Below, piece after piece: positions 21,991-30,436 of a stretch of 32,958 bases of DNA. The notes beneath the pieces are model-generated. The model had not been told where the DNA came from and did not search any database. It worked only from the letters and a program-made list of their open reading frames with translations. Positions within the stretch are counted from its first letter, which is position 1. Each line of letters starts with the position of its first letter. The stretch covers positions 1 to 32,958 of the forward strand of contig DAHXNW010000011.1 in the NCBI GenBank assembly GCA_027365195.1. Reading direction: 5' to 3'. Origin of the DNA: Acetobacteraceae bacterium (GTDB lineage: Bacteria; Pseudomonadota; Alphaproteobacteria; Acetobacterales; Acetobacteraceae). Position numbers and translations under genes: made by a program.

Positions 21991-22268
21991 GCCGGCAGCG
22001 GGATATCGAGGTGGATTGCACGCTCGAAATCGAGCAGACGGCGGAGAGTCTGCACGCCCATGCCATTCCCGAGGGCGTCGAGATCCGCCCCGGTGATCGG
22101 GTGCTGCTGCTCGCGCCGCCGCCACGCGTCGGCTTCGGTGAGCGGGTGAGCCTCGCCGCGCGCGCCCGCGTCCGCCGCGCCGGGCCGTTGCTGCGCGGCT
22201 GGACGCGGCTTTGCGGACTGTTCGAACTGACCGAGCTTTACGAGGTCGGCTTCGCGCCGAAGGAGTGA
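21987..22268 (+). CDS. Small conserved photosynthesis-cluster protein of unknown function (93 aa)
   Basis: I do not recognise a named family. The protein is soluble-looking, 93 residues, with an acidic N-terminal half (DIEVDCTLEIEQTAESLHAHAIPEGVEIRPGDRVLLLAPP) that resembles a small beta-barrel. A basic C-terminal half (RARVRRAGPLLRGWTRLCGLFELTELYEVGF) follows. It is coupled to puhC by ATGA, and acsF follows after 3 bp with its AAGGAG ribosome site inside this gene. A small reading frame in this position is, as I recall, frequent in proteobacterial photosynthesis clusters. A helper role for AcsF or for reaction-centre assembly is inference from position only. Confidence 0.8.
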   Translation: MSRQRDIEVDCTLEIEQTAESLHAHAIPEGVEIRPGDRVLLLAPPPRVGFGERVSLAARARVRRAGPLLRGWTRLCGLFELTELYEVGFAPKE

Positions 22269-22271
22269 CCG

Positions 22272-23336
22272 ATGTACGAAATCCCGACCGCCGCGGTACC
22301 CAACGAAGCCACCATTCACGCCCAGCAGGACACCGTGCTGAGCCCGCGTTTCTACACCACCGATTTCGCCGCGATGGACCGCATCGACGTTGGTCCGGTG
22401 CGCGCCGAGTGGGATGCACTGATCGATGAGTTGCGCCGCGACATCAACCGGGGCCATTTCATCCGCACCGATGCCTTCGACATCGATCTCTCGACCCTGC
22501 CCGACGATCTGCGACAGGAATTTCTCGATTTCCTGATCAGCTCGGTGACCGCCGAATTCTCCGGCTGCGTGCTCTATGCCGAGATCAAGAAGCGCATCAA
22601 GAACCCCGACATTCGCGAGCTGTTCGGCTTCATGAGCCGCGACGAAGCGCGCCACGCCGGCTTCATCAACGACACGCTGAAGGATTTCGGCGTCGGCGTC
22701 GATCTCGGCTTTCTGGCGCGGGCAAAAAAATACAACTATTTTCAACCCAAATTCGTTTTCTACGCGACCTATCTCTCCGAAAAGATCGGCTACGCCCGCT
22801 ACATCACCATCTTCCGCCAGTTGCAGCGCCATCCGGAGCGGGAGTTCCACCCGATTTTCCGCTGGTTCGAGCAATGGTGCAACGACGAGTTCCGCCACGG
22901 CGAGGCGTTCGCGCTGCTGATGCGCGCCGACCCGAGCCTGCTCGCCGGGCGCAACCGGCTGTGGATCCGCTTCTTCCTGCTCGCCGTGTTCGCCACCATG
23001 TATGTGCGCGACCATTCGCGCCGCGTGTTCCACGCCGCCCTCGGCCTCGACCCGACCGCGTATGATTTCGAGGTGTTCCGTATCACTGCCGAGATCGCGC
23101 GCCAGGTGTTTCCGGTGGCGCTCGATCTCGATCATCCGGCCTTCCGCGCCGGTCTCGATCGGCTGTTCCGCATCACCGAGGCGAAGGCCGAGAGCCGCCG
23201 CCGGCCGGGTATCTTCGGTGCGATCAAGCGCGCCGGGCTGACGCTCGCGGCGGGGGTGACGTTCGCGCGGCTGTTCCTGCTGCCGCCGCGCCAGAGCGCG
23301 CTGCCGAAGCAGGTTCGCCTGTCGCCGGCCTGGTAG
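22272..23336 (+). CDS. acsF: Aerobic Mg-protoporphyrin IX monomethyl ester oxidative cyclase AcsF
   Basis: AcsF is the O2-dependent diiron enzyme that forms the fifth ring of protochlorophyllide. The 354-residue product carries the ligand set expected for the family: Glu95 (VTAEFSGC), E125xxH128 ([13 protein letters not shown]), Glu170 ([11 protein letters not shown]) and E206xxH209 ([10 protein letters not shown]). The length is normal. Its presence indicates bacteriochlorophyll synthesis in air; the oxygen-independent cyclase BchE is not in this window. It sits 11 bp before the puhE fusion gene, an interesting neighbour because the fused GTPase domain belongs to a metal-delivery family. Confidence 0.97.
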   Translation: MYEIPTAAVPNEATIHAQQDTVLSPRFYTTDFAAMDRIDVGPVRAEWDALIDELRRDINRGHFIRTDAFDIDLSTLPDDLRQEFLDFLISSVTAEFSGCVLYAEIKKRIKNPDIRELFGFMSRDEARHAGFINDTLKDFGVGVDLGFLARAKKYNYFQPKFVFYATYLSEKIGYARYITIFRQLQRHPEREFHPIFRWFEQWCNDEFRHGEAFALLMRADPSLLAGRNRLWIRFFLLAVFATMYVRDHSRRVFHAALGLDPTAYDFEVFRITAEIARQVFPVALDLDHPAFRAGLDRLFRITEAKAESRRRPGIFGAIKRAGLTLAAGVTFARLFLLPPRQSALPKQVRLSPAW

Positions 23337-23347
23337 GGAACGCGCGC

Positions 23348-25129
23348 ATGGCACGCTATGGATTTCCGATCCTGTTCGATCTCTTCGTGTGGTGGTTCAG
23401 CACCGGGCTGATCATCTATCTCGACGGTCTGCCGCGCCGCACCTTCCGCTGGAGCATGCTGGGGGCGACGGCGCTGCTCGCCGCCTCGCTCTACGGCCTC
23501 GCCCTGAGTGCGGACGATACGTCGGTGCGTGGCGCCTATATCGCCTTCACCTGCGGCATGCTGGCCTGGGGCTGGCAGGAGATCAGCTTCTACATGGGCT
23601 TCGTCACCGGTCCGCGCACCGAGCCCTGCGCCGAAGGCTGCGCCGGCTGGCGGCATTTCGGCCATGCGATCCAGACCAGCCTGTATCACGAGCTGGCCAT
23701 CATCGCGGCCGCCTGCATGGTGGTGGGGCTGACGTGGCATGCGCCGAACCAGATCGGCACCTGGACCTTCATGGTGCTGTGGTGGATGCATCAGAGTGCC
23801 AAGCTCAACGTGTTCCTCGGCGTGCGCAATCTGAACGAGGAATTTCTGCCCGAGCATCTCACCTTTCTGCGCAGCTTCCTGAAAAAGAAGCCGATGAACC
23901 TGTTGTTCCCGGTCTCGGTCACCGTCTCGACGGTGATCGCGGTGCTGCTGGTGCGTCAGGCGATGGCACCGGGGGCCGGTGCGTTCCAGGCGGCGGGCTT
24001 CACCTTCCTCGCCACGCTGATGATCCTCGCGATCCTGGAGCACTGGTTCCTGGTGGTGCCGCTGCCGGCGGCGGCGCTGTGGAGCTGGGGGCTGCGCTCG
24101 CGCAAGGCGGTGCAGGCGTTCGATGTCGAGATCGTCGCCGGCTTCCTCGGCGCCGGCAAAACCACCTTCCTGCGCCGCCGCCTCGCGGAAGCGGACCCTG
24201 CGCAGCGCACCGTGGTGCTGGTGAACGATTTCAGCGCGATGGATGTCGATGGCGCGCTGCTGCGCGAGCGCTCGGCGAACGGCGCGGAGGTGGTGGAACT
24301 GCCGAACGGCTGCATCTGCTGCTCGCTGCGTCAGGATCTGGGCAATCAGTTGAAGGCGGTGGTCGCCCGCTTCGCGCCGGACCGCGTGCTCATCGAGCCG
24401 AGCGGCGTGGCCGACGTCGCCGCCCTGCTCGGGGTCATCAACCAGCCGGAATTGCGCCCGCTGGTGCGCGGCCTGCGGGTGTTCGCGATGATCGATGCCA
24501 GCGCCTTCCTCGCCGATTTCGCCCGGCTGGCGCAGTATTTCGAGGCGCAGGCGAGGCTCGCCGACGTGCTGATCGTGAACAAGGCCGATCTCGCCTCGGC
24601 GGCCGAGATGGCGGCGGTGACGGAGACCATCCGCGCGATCAACCCCGATGCGCGCATCATCCCCGCGCGCTTCGGCGTGGTGCCGGCGGCGGTGCTCGCC
24701 GCCAAGACACCGCCGCCCGAGCCGGCGCCCGCCCATCACGATCACGCCCATCACGAGCACGCCCACCACGATCACGCGCACCACGATCATGATCATCACC
24801 ACGACGCCGGGTCCGGGCATGAGGTCGCCCTCGGCTTTGCTTCCTGGAGCACCGCGCTGGAGGGCGATTGCGACCCCGAGCGTCTGCTGGCGCTGCTTGA
24901 TGCGATCGCCGGGGGCGCTTATGGCGGGGTGGTGCGGGTGAAGGGCATCGCGCGGGTGGGCGATGGCTGGCTGCGCTTCGATGTCGCCGGCGGCCGGCCG
25001 GCGATCGCCGCCTTCGCGCCGCAGCGGGAAGAGCCGGCGCGGGTGGTGGCGATCGGTCATGGACTCGATGAGGCGGGTTTGCAGCTTGGGTTCACCGCCT
25101 GCCACGCCACGGCGTCGGCGCTGGTCTGA
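23348..25129 (+). CDS. puhE: PuhE fused to a COG0523 (CobW/ZNG1-like) metallochaperone GTPase
   Basis: One uninterrupted frame encodes 593 residues. Residues 1-250 are PuhE, a seven-helix photocomplex assembly protein: [52 protein letters not shown] and [12 protein letters not shown], where the family normally ends. From about residue 258 a complete COG0523 GTPase follows. It has P-loop GFLGAGKTT (265-273), CxCC metal motif GCICCS (321-326), EPSGVADV (350-357), NKAD (411-414), a His-rich loop (463-485) and a CobW C-terminal domain (about 495-590). Basic residues after helix 1 and helix 7 place the GTPase in the cytoplasm. Family members deliver Zn, Co or related metals; which metal here is unknown. 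It lies between acsF and hemA. Confidence 0.93.
   Translation: MARYGFPILFDLFVWWFSTGLIIYLDGLPRRTFRWSMLGATALLAASLYGLALSADDTSVRGAYIAFTCGMLAWGWQEISFYMGFVTGPRTEPCAEGCAGWRHFGHAIQTSLYHELAIIAAACMVVGLTWHAPNQIGTWTFMVLWWMHQSAKLNVFLGVRNLNEEFLPEHLTFLRSFLKKKPMNLLFPVSVTVSTVIAVLLVRQAMAPGAGAFQAAGFTFLATLMILAILEHWFLVVPLPAAALWSWGLRSRKAVQAFDVEIVAGFLGAGKTTFLRRRLAEADPAQRTVVLVNDFSAMDVDGALLRERSANGAEVVELPNGCICCSLRQDLGNQLKAVVARFAPDRVLIEPSGVADVAALLGVINQPELRPLVRGLRVFAMIDASAFLADFARLAQYFEAQARLADVLIVNKADLASAAEMAAVTETIRAINPDARIIPARFGVVPAAVLAAKTPPPEPAPAHHDHAHHEHAHHDHAHHDHDHHHDAGSGHEVALGFASWSTALEGDCDPERLLALLDAIAGGAYGGVVRVKGIARVGDGWLRFDVAGGRPAIAAFAPQREEPARVVAIGHGLDEAGLQLGFTACHATASALV
24734..24802 (+). repeat. His/Asp codon repeat encoding the metal-binding loop
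   Basis: A run of short imperfect repeats built from cac/cat/gat codons encodes about 23 residues of H, D, A and E (residues 463-485 of the fusion protein). The His-rich loop between the G and C-terminal domains is a common feature of COG0523 proteins. Confidence 0.85.
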
Positions 25130-25193
25130 AACGCGCGTAGAGAGAGATTATTTTTTTAAGCCTGTCACGCTATCCAACAAGCCGGAGGCCAGC

Positions 25194-26405
25194 ATGAATT
25201 ACGAGGCGTTTTTCAGCGATCAACTCGACGGCCTCCGCCGCGAGGGCCGCTATCGCGTGTTCGCCGATATCGAGCGCCGGGCCGGCGGCTTTCCGCGCGC
25301 CACGCATCATCGCGCGGGCGGGCGCGAGGAGGTGACGGTATGGTGCTCGAACGATTATCTCGGCATGGGGCAGCATCCCGCCGTGCTCGCCGCCATGCAC
25401 GAGGCGCTCGACAGTTGCGGCGCCGGCGCCGGCGGCACCCGCAACATCTCCGGCACCAACCACCATCATGTGGTGCTGGAGCGCGAACTCGCCGATCTGC
25501 ATGGCAAGCCGGCGGCGCTGCTGTTCTCCTCGGGCTATGTGTCGAACTGGGCGAGCCTGAGCACCCTCGCGTCCCGGCTGCCCGGCTGCGTGGTGCTCTC
25601 CGATGCGTTCAACCACGCCTCGATGATCGAGGGCATTCGCCACAGCCAGGCGCCACGGCAGATTTTCGCCCATAACGACCCCGCCGATCTCGACCGTCGG
25701 CTCGCCGCCCTCGATCCGGCGGCGCCGAAGCTCGTCGCTTTCGAATCGGTCTACAGCATGGATGGCGATATCGCGCCGATCGCCGAGATTTGCGAGGTCG
25801 CCGAGCGGCATGGCGCCATGACCTATCTCGACGAGGTGCACGCGGTCGGCCTCTATGGCCCGCGCGGCGGCGGCATCGCCGAGCGCGAGGGGCTGAGTGA
25901 CCGGCTCACCGTCATCGAAGGCACGCTGGCGAAGGGTTTCGGCGTCATCGGCGGTTACATCGCCGCTTCCAACGCGCTCTGCGATTTCGTGCGCAGCTTC
26001 TCCTCCGGCTTCATCTTCACCACCTCCCTGCCGCCGGCGGTGGCCGCCGGGGCGACCGCGAGCATCCGCCATCTGAAGGCGAGCGGGGCGGAGCGGGCGC
26101 TTCATCAGGACCGGGTGGCGGCGGTGCGGCGCGGCCTCGATGCGGTTGGCGTGCCGCATCTGGCCAACCCGAGCCACATCGTGCCGGTGATCGTGGGCGA
26201 TCCACGCTTGAGCAAATGGATCAGCGATCAGTTGCTCGATCGCTACGGCATCTATGTGCAGCCGATCAACTACCCGACGGTTGCGCGCGGCACGGAGCGG
26301 CTGCGCATCACCCCCTCGCCGCTGCATAGCGATGCCGATATCGCCCATTTGGTCGCCTCGCTTTCGGCCATCTGGTCGGAGTTGAGCTTGCGGCGCGCGG
26401 CCTGA
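25194..26405 (+). CDS. hemA: 5-Aminolevulinate synthase HemA
   Basis: HemA condenses glycine and succinyl-CoA to 5-aminolevulinate, the first step of tetrapyrrole synthesis in alphaproteobacteria. The 403-residue PLP enzyme begins [28 protein letters not shown]. It has [16 protein letters not shown], the cofactor-binding [12 protein letters not shown] (Asp213, His216) and [17 protein letters not shown] with the Schiff-base Lys247. [21 protein letters not shown] near the C-terminus is typical of ALA synthase. GGAGG lies a few bases before ATG 25194. A 64-bp AT-rich gap separates it from the puhE fusion, the longest gap in this stretch. Another ALA synthase copy may exist elsewhere. Confidence 0.97.
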   Translation: MNYEAFFSDQLDGLRREGRYRVFADIERRAGGFPRATHHRAGGREEVTVWCSNDYLGMGQHPAVLAAMHEALDSCGAGAGGTRNISGTNHHHVVLERELADLHGKPAALLFSSGYVSNWASLSTLASRLPGCVVLSDAFNHASMIEGIRHSQAPRQIFAHNDPADLDRRLAALDPAAPKLVAFESVYSMDGDIAPIAEICEVAERHGAMTYLDEVHAVGLYGPRGGGIAEREGLSDRLTVIEGTLAKGFGVIGGYIAASNALCDFVRSFSSGFIFTTSLPPAVAAGATASIRHLKASGAERALHQDRVAAVRRGLDAVGVPHLANPSHIVPVIVGDPRLSKWISDQLLDRYGIYVQPINYPTVARGTERLRITPSPLHSDADIAHLVASLSAIWSELSLRRAA

Positions 26406-26422
26406 GGCAGGGGTTTTCGCCG

Positions 26423-27475
26423 ATGGCGGCGCCATCGCCGTCCGTCTCGCCCGCGCCTGCCGCCGCGCCGTTTCCCTTCGCCGCCATCGTCGGGCAGGAG
26501 GAGATGAAGCTCGCGTTGCTGATTGCCGCCGTCGATCCGGCGGTCGGCGGCGTGTTCATCTATGGCGATCGCGGCACCGGCAAATCGACCGCGGTGCGCG
26601 CGCTCGCCGCCCTGCTGCCGGGCATGCGCGCGATCGTCGGCTGTCGCTACAATTGCGATCCGGCGGGAAGGCGCGGCTGCGACGAAAGCTGCACCGTGGG
26701 GGCGGTGGTGAAATCGCATCTCGTGCCGGTGCCGGTGGTCGATCTGCCGCTCGGCGCCACCGAAGACAGGGTGGTCGGCGCGCTCGATCTGGAGGCGGCG
26801 CTGACGCGCGGGGTGAAGGCGTTCGAGCCGGGGCTGCTGGCGCGCGCCAATCGGGGCTTTCTCTACATCGACGAGGTGAACCTGCTGGAGGATCATCTGG
26901 TCGATCTGCTGCTCGACGTCGCCGCCTCGGGCGAGAACGTGGTCGAGCGGGAGGGTTTGAGCCTGCGCCACCCGGCGCGCTTCGTGCTGGTCGGCAGCGG
27001 CAACCCGGAGGAGGGCGAGTTGCGCCCGCAACTGCTCGACCGCTTCGGCCTCTCGGTCGAGGTGAAAACGCCGCAGGATTTACCCACGCGCATCGAAGTG
27101 GTGCGCCGGCGCGACGCCTTCGAGCGCGAGCCGGAGAGCTTCGCCGCCCATTGGGAGAAGGCGGGGGCCAGGCTGCGCCGGCAGATCGTCGCCGCCCGCG
27201 CCCGCCTGCCGCTCACCCTCGTGCCGGATGCGGCGCTGGAGCGGGCGGCGCTTTTGTGCATGGCGCTCGGCACCGACGGGCTGCGCGGTGAGTTGACGCT
27301 GGTGCGCGCCGCCCGCGCGCTCGCCAGCCTCGATGGCGCCGAGAGTGTCGGCGATGCCCAGCTACGCCGCGTCGCCGCAGCCGCGCTGCGCCACCGACTG
27401 CGCCGCAATCCGCTCGACGAGGCCGGCTCGACGGCGCGCGTCGCCCGCGCGGTGGACGCGTTGTTCGGCGCATGA
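26423..27475 (+). CDS. bchI: Magnesium chelatase ATPase subunit BchI
   Basis: BchI is the AAA+ motor that powers Mg insertion by BchH. The 350-residue protein has Walker A GDRGTGKST (48-56), Walker B GFLYIDEVNLLEDH (145-158) and sensor-type LVGSGNPEEGELRPQLLDRFGLSV. The BchI-specific YNCDPAGRRGCDESC insertion is also present. Length and all ATPase motifs are normal. It begins 17 bp after hemA with a weak ribosome site and overlaps bchD by ATGA, so I and D are made together. Confidence 0.97.
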   Translation: MAAPSPSVSPAPAAAPFPFAAIVGQEEMKLALLIAAVDPAVGGVFIYGDRGTGKSTAVRALAALLPGMRAIVGCRYNCDPAGRRGCDESCTVGAVVKSHLVPVPVVDLPLGATEDRVVGALDLEAALTRGVKAFEPGLLARANRGFLYIDEVNLLEDHLVDLLLDVAASGENVVEREGLSLRHPARFVLVGSGNPEEGELRPQLLDRFGLSVEVKTPQDLPTRIEVVRRRDAFEREPESFAAHWEKAGARLRRQIVAARARLPLTLVPDAALERAALLCMALGTDGLRGELTLVRAARALASLDGAESVGDAQLRRVAAAALRHRLRRNPLDEAGSTARVARAVDALFGA

Positions 27476-29271
27476 GCGGGGGCATGGCCGCGCCCGCTCC
27501 TTCGCCGTGGCAGGACGCGCTGCACGTCGCGGCGCTGTTCGCGCGCGATCCGCACGGCCTCGGCGGCGTAGTGCTGCGCGCGCTGCCCGGGCCGGTGCGC
27601 GATCGCTGGCTGGCAGCCCTGCGTGCCGCCCTGCCGGTGGCGATGACGCTGCGCCGCGTGCCGCTCAATGTCGCCGACGACCGGTTGCTCGGCGGGCTCG
27701 ATCTGGCGGCGACGCTGCAGGCCGGCCGGCCGGTGCTGCAAGTCGGGTTGCTCAGCGAGGCGGATGGCGGCGTGGTGCTGCTGGCGATGGCCGAGCAGCG
27801 TGCGCCGGGCGAGGTCGCACGCCTCGCCGCCGTGCTCGATAGCGGCGTGGTGGCGTTGCAGCGCGATGGGCTGGAACGCACCCTGCCGGCGCGCATCGGC
27901 GTGGTGGCGCTCGACGAGGGCATGGCGGAGGAGGAACGCACGGCGCCGGCGTTGGCCGATCGGCTGGCGTTCCTCGTCGATCTCACCGCCATTGGGCTGC
28001 GCGAGGCGGCGGATGGCCCGCAGGCCACCGGCCTTGCCGTGCCTGTCGCCTCGGTGCGGGCGGCGGAGGCGGTGCTGGAAGGTTTGAGCGCGGCGGCGCT
28101 GGCGCTCGGGGTGTTCTCGCTGCGCGCGCCGCTGCTCGCGCTGCGTGCCGCGCGCGCCGCCGCGGCGCTGGCCGGACGCCGCGAGGTGAGCACCGAGGAT
28201 GCCGCCCTCGCCGCCCGGCTGGTGCTCGCCCCGCGCGCCACGAGACTGCCACAGGAGGCGCCGCCGCCGGAGGCCGAGGCACCACCGCCCGAGATGGAGA
28301 GCGGCCCGGACGGCGCCGATCGGGGCGATGCGCCGGCCGAGTTGCCAACGCCGGAGGAGCCGGCTTCGGAGACGCCAGGATTGGAGGACATCGTGCTGGC
28401 GGCGGCGCAGGCGGCAATCCCGGCCGGGCTGCTGGCCGAATTGCGGCTAGCCGACGGGATGCGCGCCCGCGCCCGTCTCGCCGGTGCCGCGCTGCGTCCG
28501 CGCGCGGCGCTGCGTGGCCGGCCCGCCGGGGTGCGGCGCGGCGCATGGCGGGCGGGCGCGCGGCTGCATCTGGTGGAAACCCTGCGCGCCGCCGCGCCCT
28601 GGCAGACGATCCGGCGGCCGACGATCGGGCAGGGGGCGGCGTCGGATGCGCGGATTGCCGTGCGGCCGGAGGATTTCCGCCTGCGCCGCTTCACCCGGCG
28701 CGCCCGCACCACCACCATTTTCGTCGTCGATGCCTCCGGCTCGGCGGCGCTGCATCGGCTGGGCGAGGCGAAAGGCGCGGTCGAGTTGCTGCTCGCGCAA
28801 TGCTACGTGCGGCGCGACCGGGTGGCGCTGATCGCCTTTCGCGGCCGGACGGCGAGCCTGCTGCTGCCGCCGACCGCTTCGCTGCTGCGCGCCCGGCGCA
28901 GCCTCGCCGGCCTCGCCGGGGGTGGTGGCACGCCGCTCGCCGCCGGGATCGATGCCGCCGTGGCGCTCGCCGATAATGTCGCGCGCGCCGGCGATACGCC
29001 GCTGGTGGTGCTGCTCACCGATGGCCAGGCCAATATCGCCGCCGATGGCACGCCGGGCCGGCCGGCCGCACGGCTGGAGGCGGAAGCGGCGGCGCGGCGC
29101 GCGAGGATCGCCGGCGTGCGCGTGCTGCTGATCGATACCGCGCCGAAACCGCAGCCGCTGGCGCGCAGCCTCGCCACGCTTCTGGCGGCGCAGTATCTGC
29201 CGCTGCCGCAGGCCGACGCGTCGCAGCTTTCGCGCGCCATCGCCGGCGCCAGTGCGCGGCGTGTGGCATGA
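27472..29271 (+). CDS. bchD: Magnesium chelatase subunit BchD
   Basis: BchD forms the platform on which the BchI ring works. The 599-residue protein has an N-terminal AAA-like domain without a Walker A motif (VPLNVADDRLLGGLDLAATLQAGRPVLQ), as usual for BchD. An acidic Pro/Glu-rich linker (about 260-305) follows. The C-terminal integrin-I-type domain has an intact MIDAS: DASGS (about 421-425), GGGTPLAAG and LLTDGQAN. It is a little longer than the roughly 560 residues of Rhodobacter BchD, so it is not truncated. ATGA overlaps join it to bchI and bchO. Confidence 0.95.
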   Translation: MSGGMAAPAPSPWQDALHVAALFARDPHGLGGVVLRALPGPVRDRWLAALRAALPVAMTLRRVPLNVADDRLLGGLDLAATLQAGRPVLQVGLLSEADGGVVLLAMAEQRAPGEVARLAAVLDSGVVALQRDGLERTLPARIGVVALDEGMAEEERTAPALADRLAFLVDLTAIGLREAADGPQATGLAVPVASVRAAEAVLEGLSAAALALGVFSLRAPLLALRAARAAAALAGRREVSTEDAALAARLVLAPRATRLPQEAPPPEAEAPPPEMESGPDGADRGDAPAELPTPEEPASETPGLEDIVLAAAQAAIPAGLLAELRLADGMRARARLAGAALRPRAALRGRPAGVRRGAWRAGARLHLVETLRAAAPWQTIRRPTIGQGAASDARIAVRPEDFRLRRFTRRARTTTIFVVDASGSAALHRLGEAKGAVELLLAQCYVRRDRVALIAFRGRTASLLLPPTASLLRARRSLAGLAGGGGTPLAAGIDAAVALADNVARAGDTPLVVLLTDGQANIAADGTPGRPAARLEAEAAARRARIAGVRVLLIDTAPKPQPLARSLATLLAAQYLPLPQADASQLSRAIAGASARRVA

Positions 29272-30182
29272 GCGGCCGTCTCGACTGGGCGCGTGACGGG
29301 TGGGACTGGCCGAACCGGCAGAGCAGCCGCTTCCTGCAGGCCGGCGGGATCGACTGGCACGTGCAGACGCTGGGCAGCGGGCCGCCGCTGCTGCTGCTGC
29401 ATGGCACCGGGGCATCGACGCATTCCTGGCGGTGCCTCGCGCCGTTGCTGGCGCGGCATTTCAGTGTGGTGGCGCCGGATTTGCCCGGCCATGGGTTCAC
29501 CGGCCCGGCGCCGCGCAGTTCGCTGCCGGCGATGGCCGCGGCGGTCGCCGCACTGCTCGCGGCGCTGGCGTGCGAGCCGGTGCTGGTGGTCGGGCATTCG
29601 GCGGGGGCGGCGATTCTGGTGCAACTCTGCCTCGACCGGCGCATCGCGCCGCGCGGGCTGGTGAGCCTGAACGGTGCGCTGTTGCCGTTGCGTGGGTTGC
29701 CCGGGCAGATTTTCGCCCCGGTCGCGCGGCTGATGGTGGCACTCCCGTTGGTGCCACGGGTGTTCGCCCGCCTTGCCGCCGAGCGCAGCGTGCTGGAGCA
29801 GTTGGTGCGCGATACCGGCTCCACCCTCGATGCCGCGGGGCGTGATCTCTATGCGCGGCTCGCGCGCAACCCTGCCCATGTCGCCGGCGCGCTCGGCATG
29901 ATGGCGCAATGGGATCTGCGGCCGCTGCCCGCCGCGTTGCCGGGGTTGCAACCACGGCTGCTGCTGATCGCCGGGGCGCAGGACCGGCTGATCGCACCGG
30001 CGGAAGCGCGCCGGGTGGCGGCCCTGGTGCCGGGTGCAGCCCTGGTGACGCTGCCCGGCCTCGGCCATCTGGCGCATGAGGAGGCGCCGGAGCGGGTCGG
30101 CGAGTTGGTGGTCGATTTTGCCCGCACGCTCGGCGTGCCGGCGCCAGCGGTGGCGGAAAAGGCGACGGCATGGGCGCGCTGA
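29268..30182 (+). CDS. bchO: Alpha/beta-hydrolase BchO (Mg-chelatase-associated)
   Basis: The 304-residue product opens with DGWDWPNRQSSRFLQAGGIDWHVQTLG, typical of BchO. It has the oxyanion-hole stretch LLLLHGTGASTHSWR, the nucleophile elbow GHSAGA, and a C-terminal LPGLGHLAHEEAPE carrying the presumed catalytic His. BchO always travels with bchI and bchD and is thought to assist Mg chelation or early pathway steps; its reaction has not been established to my knowledge. It overlaps bchD by ATGA and the next small gene by at least one base. Confidence 0.92.
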   Translation: MSGRLDWARDGWDWPNRQSSRFLQAGGIDWHVQTLGSGPPLLLLHGTGASTHSWRCLAPLLARHFSVVAPDLPGHGFTGPAPRSSLPAMAAAVAALLAALACEPVLVVGHSAGAAILVQLCLDRRIAPRGLVSLNGALLPLRGLPGQIFAPVARLMVALPLVPRVFARLAAERSVLEQLVRDTGSTLDAAGRDLYARLARNPAHVAGALGMMAQWDLRPLPAALPGLQPRLLLIAGAQDRLIAPAEARRVAALVPGAALVTLPGLGHLAHEEAPERVGELVVDFARTLGVPAPAVAEKATAWAR

Positions 30183-30436
30183 TGCAGGGCACGGCGCTCG
30201 CCGATACGGTGTTGGCGGTGATGGCGCTGGAGGCGCTGGTGGTGTTGGTCTGGTCGCGATTGGGGGATCGCGGCCTCGATCTCGCGGTGGGGCTGCTGCC
30301 GGGCGCCTGCCTCGTGCTGGCGCTGCGCGAAGCGCTGTTGCGGGCGGATTGGCGCTGGATCGGTCTCGCGCTCGGCGGCGCGTTGATCGCGCACGCCGCC
30401 GATCTGCGCCGGCGCCTGCGCCGGGTGGCGCGATGA
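30170..30436 (+). CDS. Small membrane protein of unknown function between bchO and crtI (88 aa)
   Basis: I do not recognise this protein. It has three likely membrane segments: about residues 10-28 (ADTVLAVMALEALVVLVW), 36-53 (LDLAVGLLPGACLVLALR) and 62-78 (WIGLALGGALIAHAADL). It ends in the strongly basic tail RRRLRRVAR, which would lie in the cytoplasm. It fills the entire space between bchO and crtI and overlaps crtI by ATGA, which argues that it is real. ATG 30182, sharing a base with the bchO stop (TGATG), is an alternative start giving 84 residues; ATG 30170 has GGAAAAGG upstream. A role in pigment-enzyme anchoring or complex assembly is only a guess. Confidence 0.75.
   Translation: MGALMQGTALADTVLAVMALEALVVLVWSRLGDRGLDLAVGLLPGACLVLALREALLRADWRWIGLALGGALIAHAADLRRRLRRVAR

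Noticed and set aside
24090-24150. Possible sequencing frameshift creating an artificial puhE-GTPase fusion
   Set aside because: Both domains are in the same frame with normal codon bias throughout and a short linker ([11 protein letters not shown]); no stop codon or alternate frame continues PuhE past its usual end.
24734-24802. Short repeats that might be read as a CRISPR or regulatory array
   Set aside because: They are in-frame His/Asp codons of the metal-binding loop, irregular in length and without spacers.
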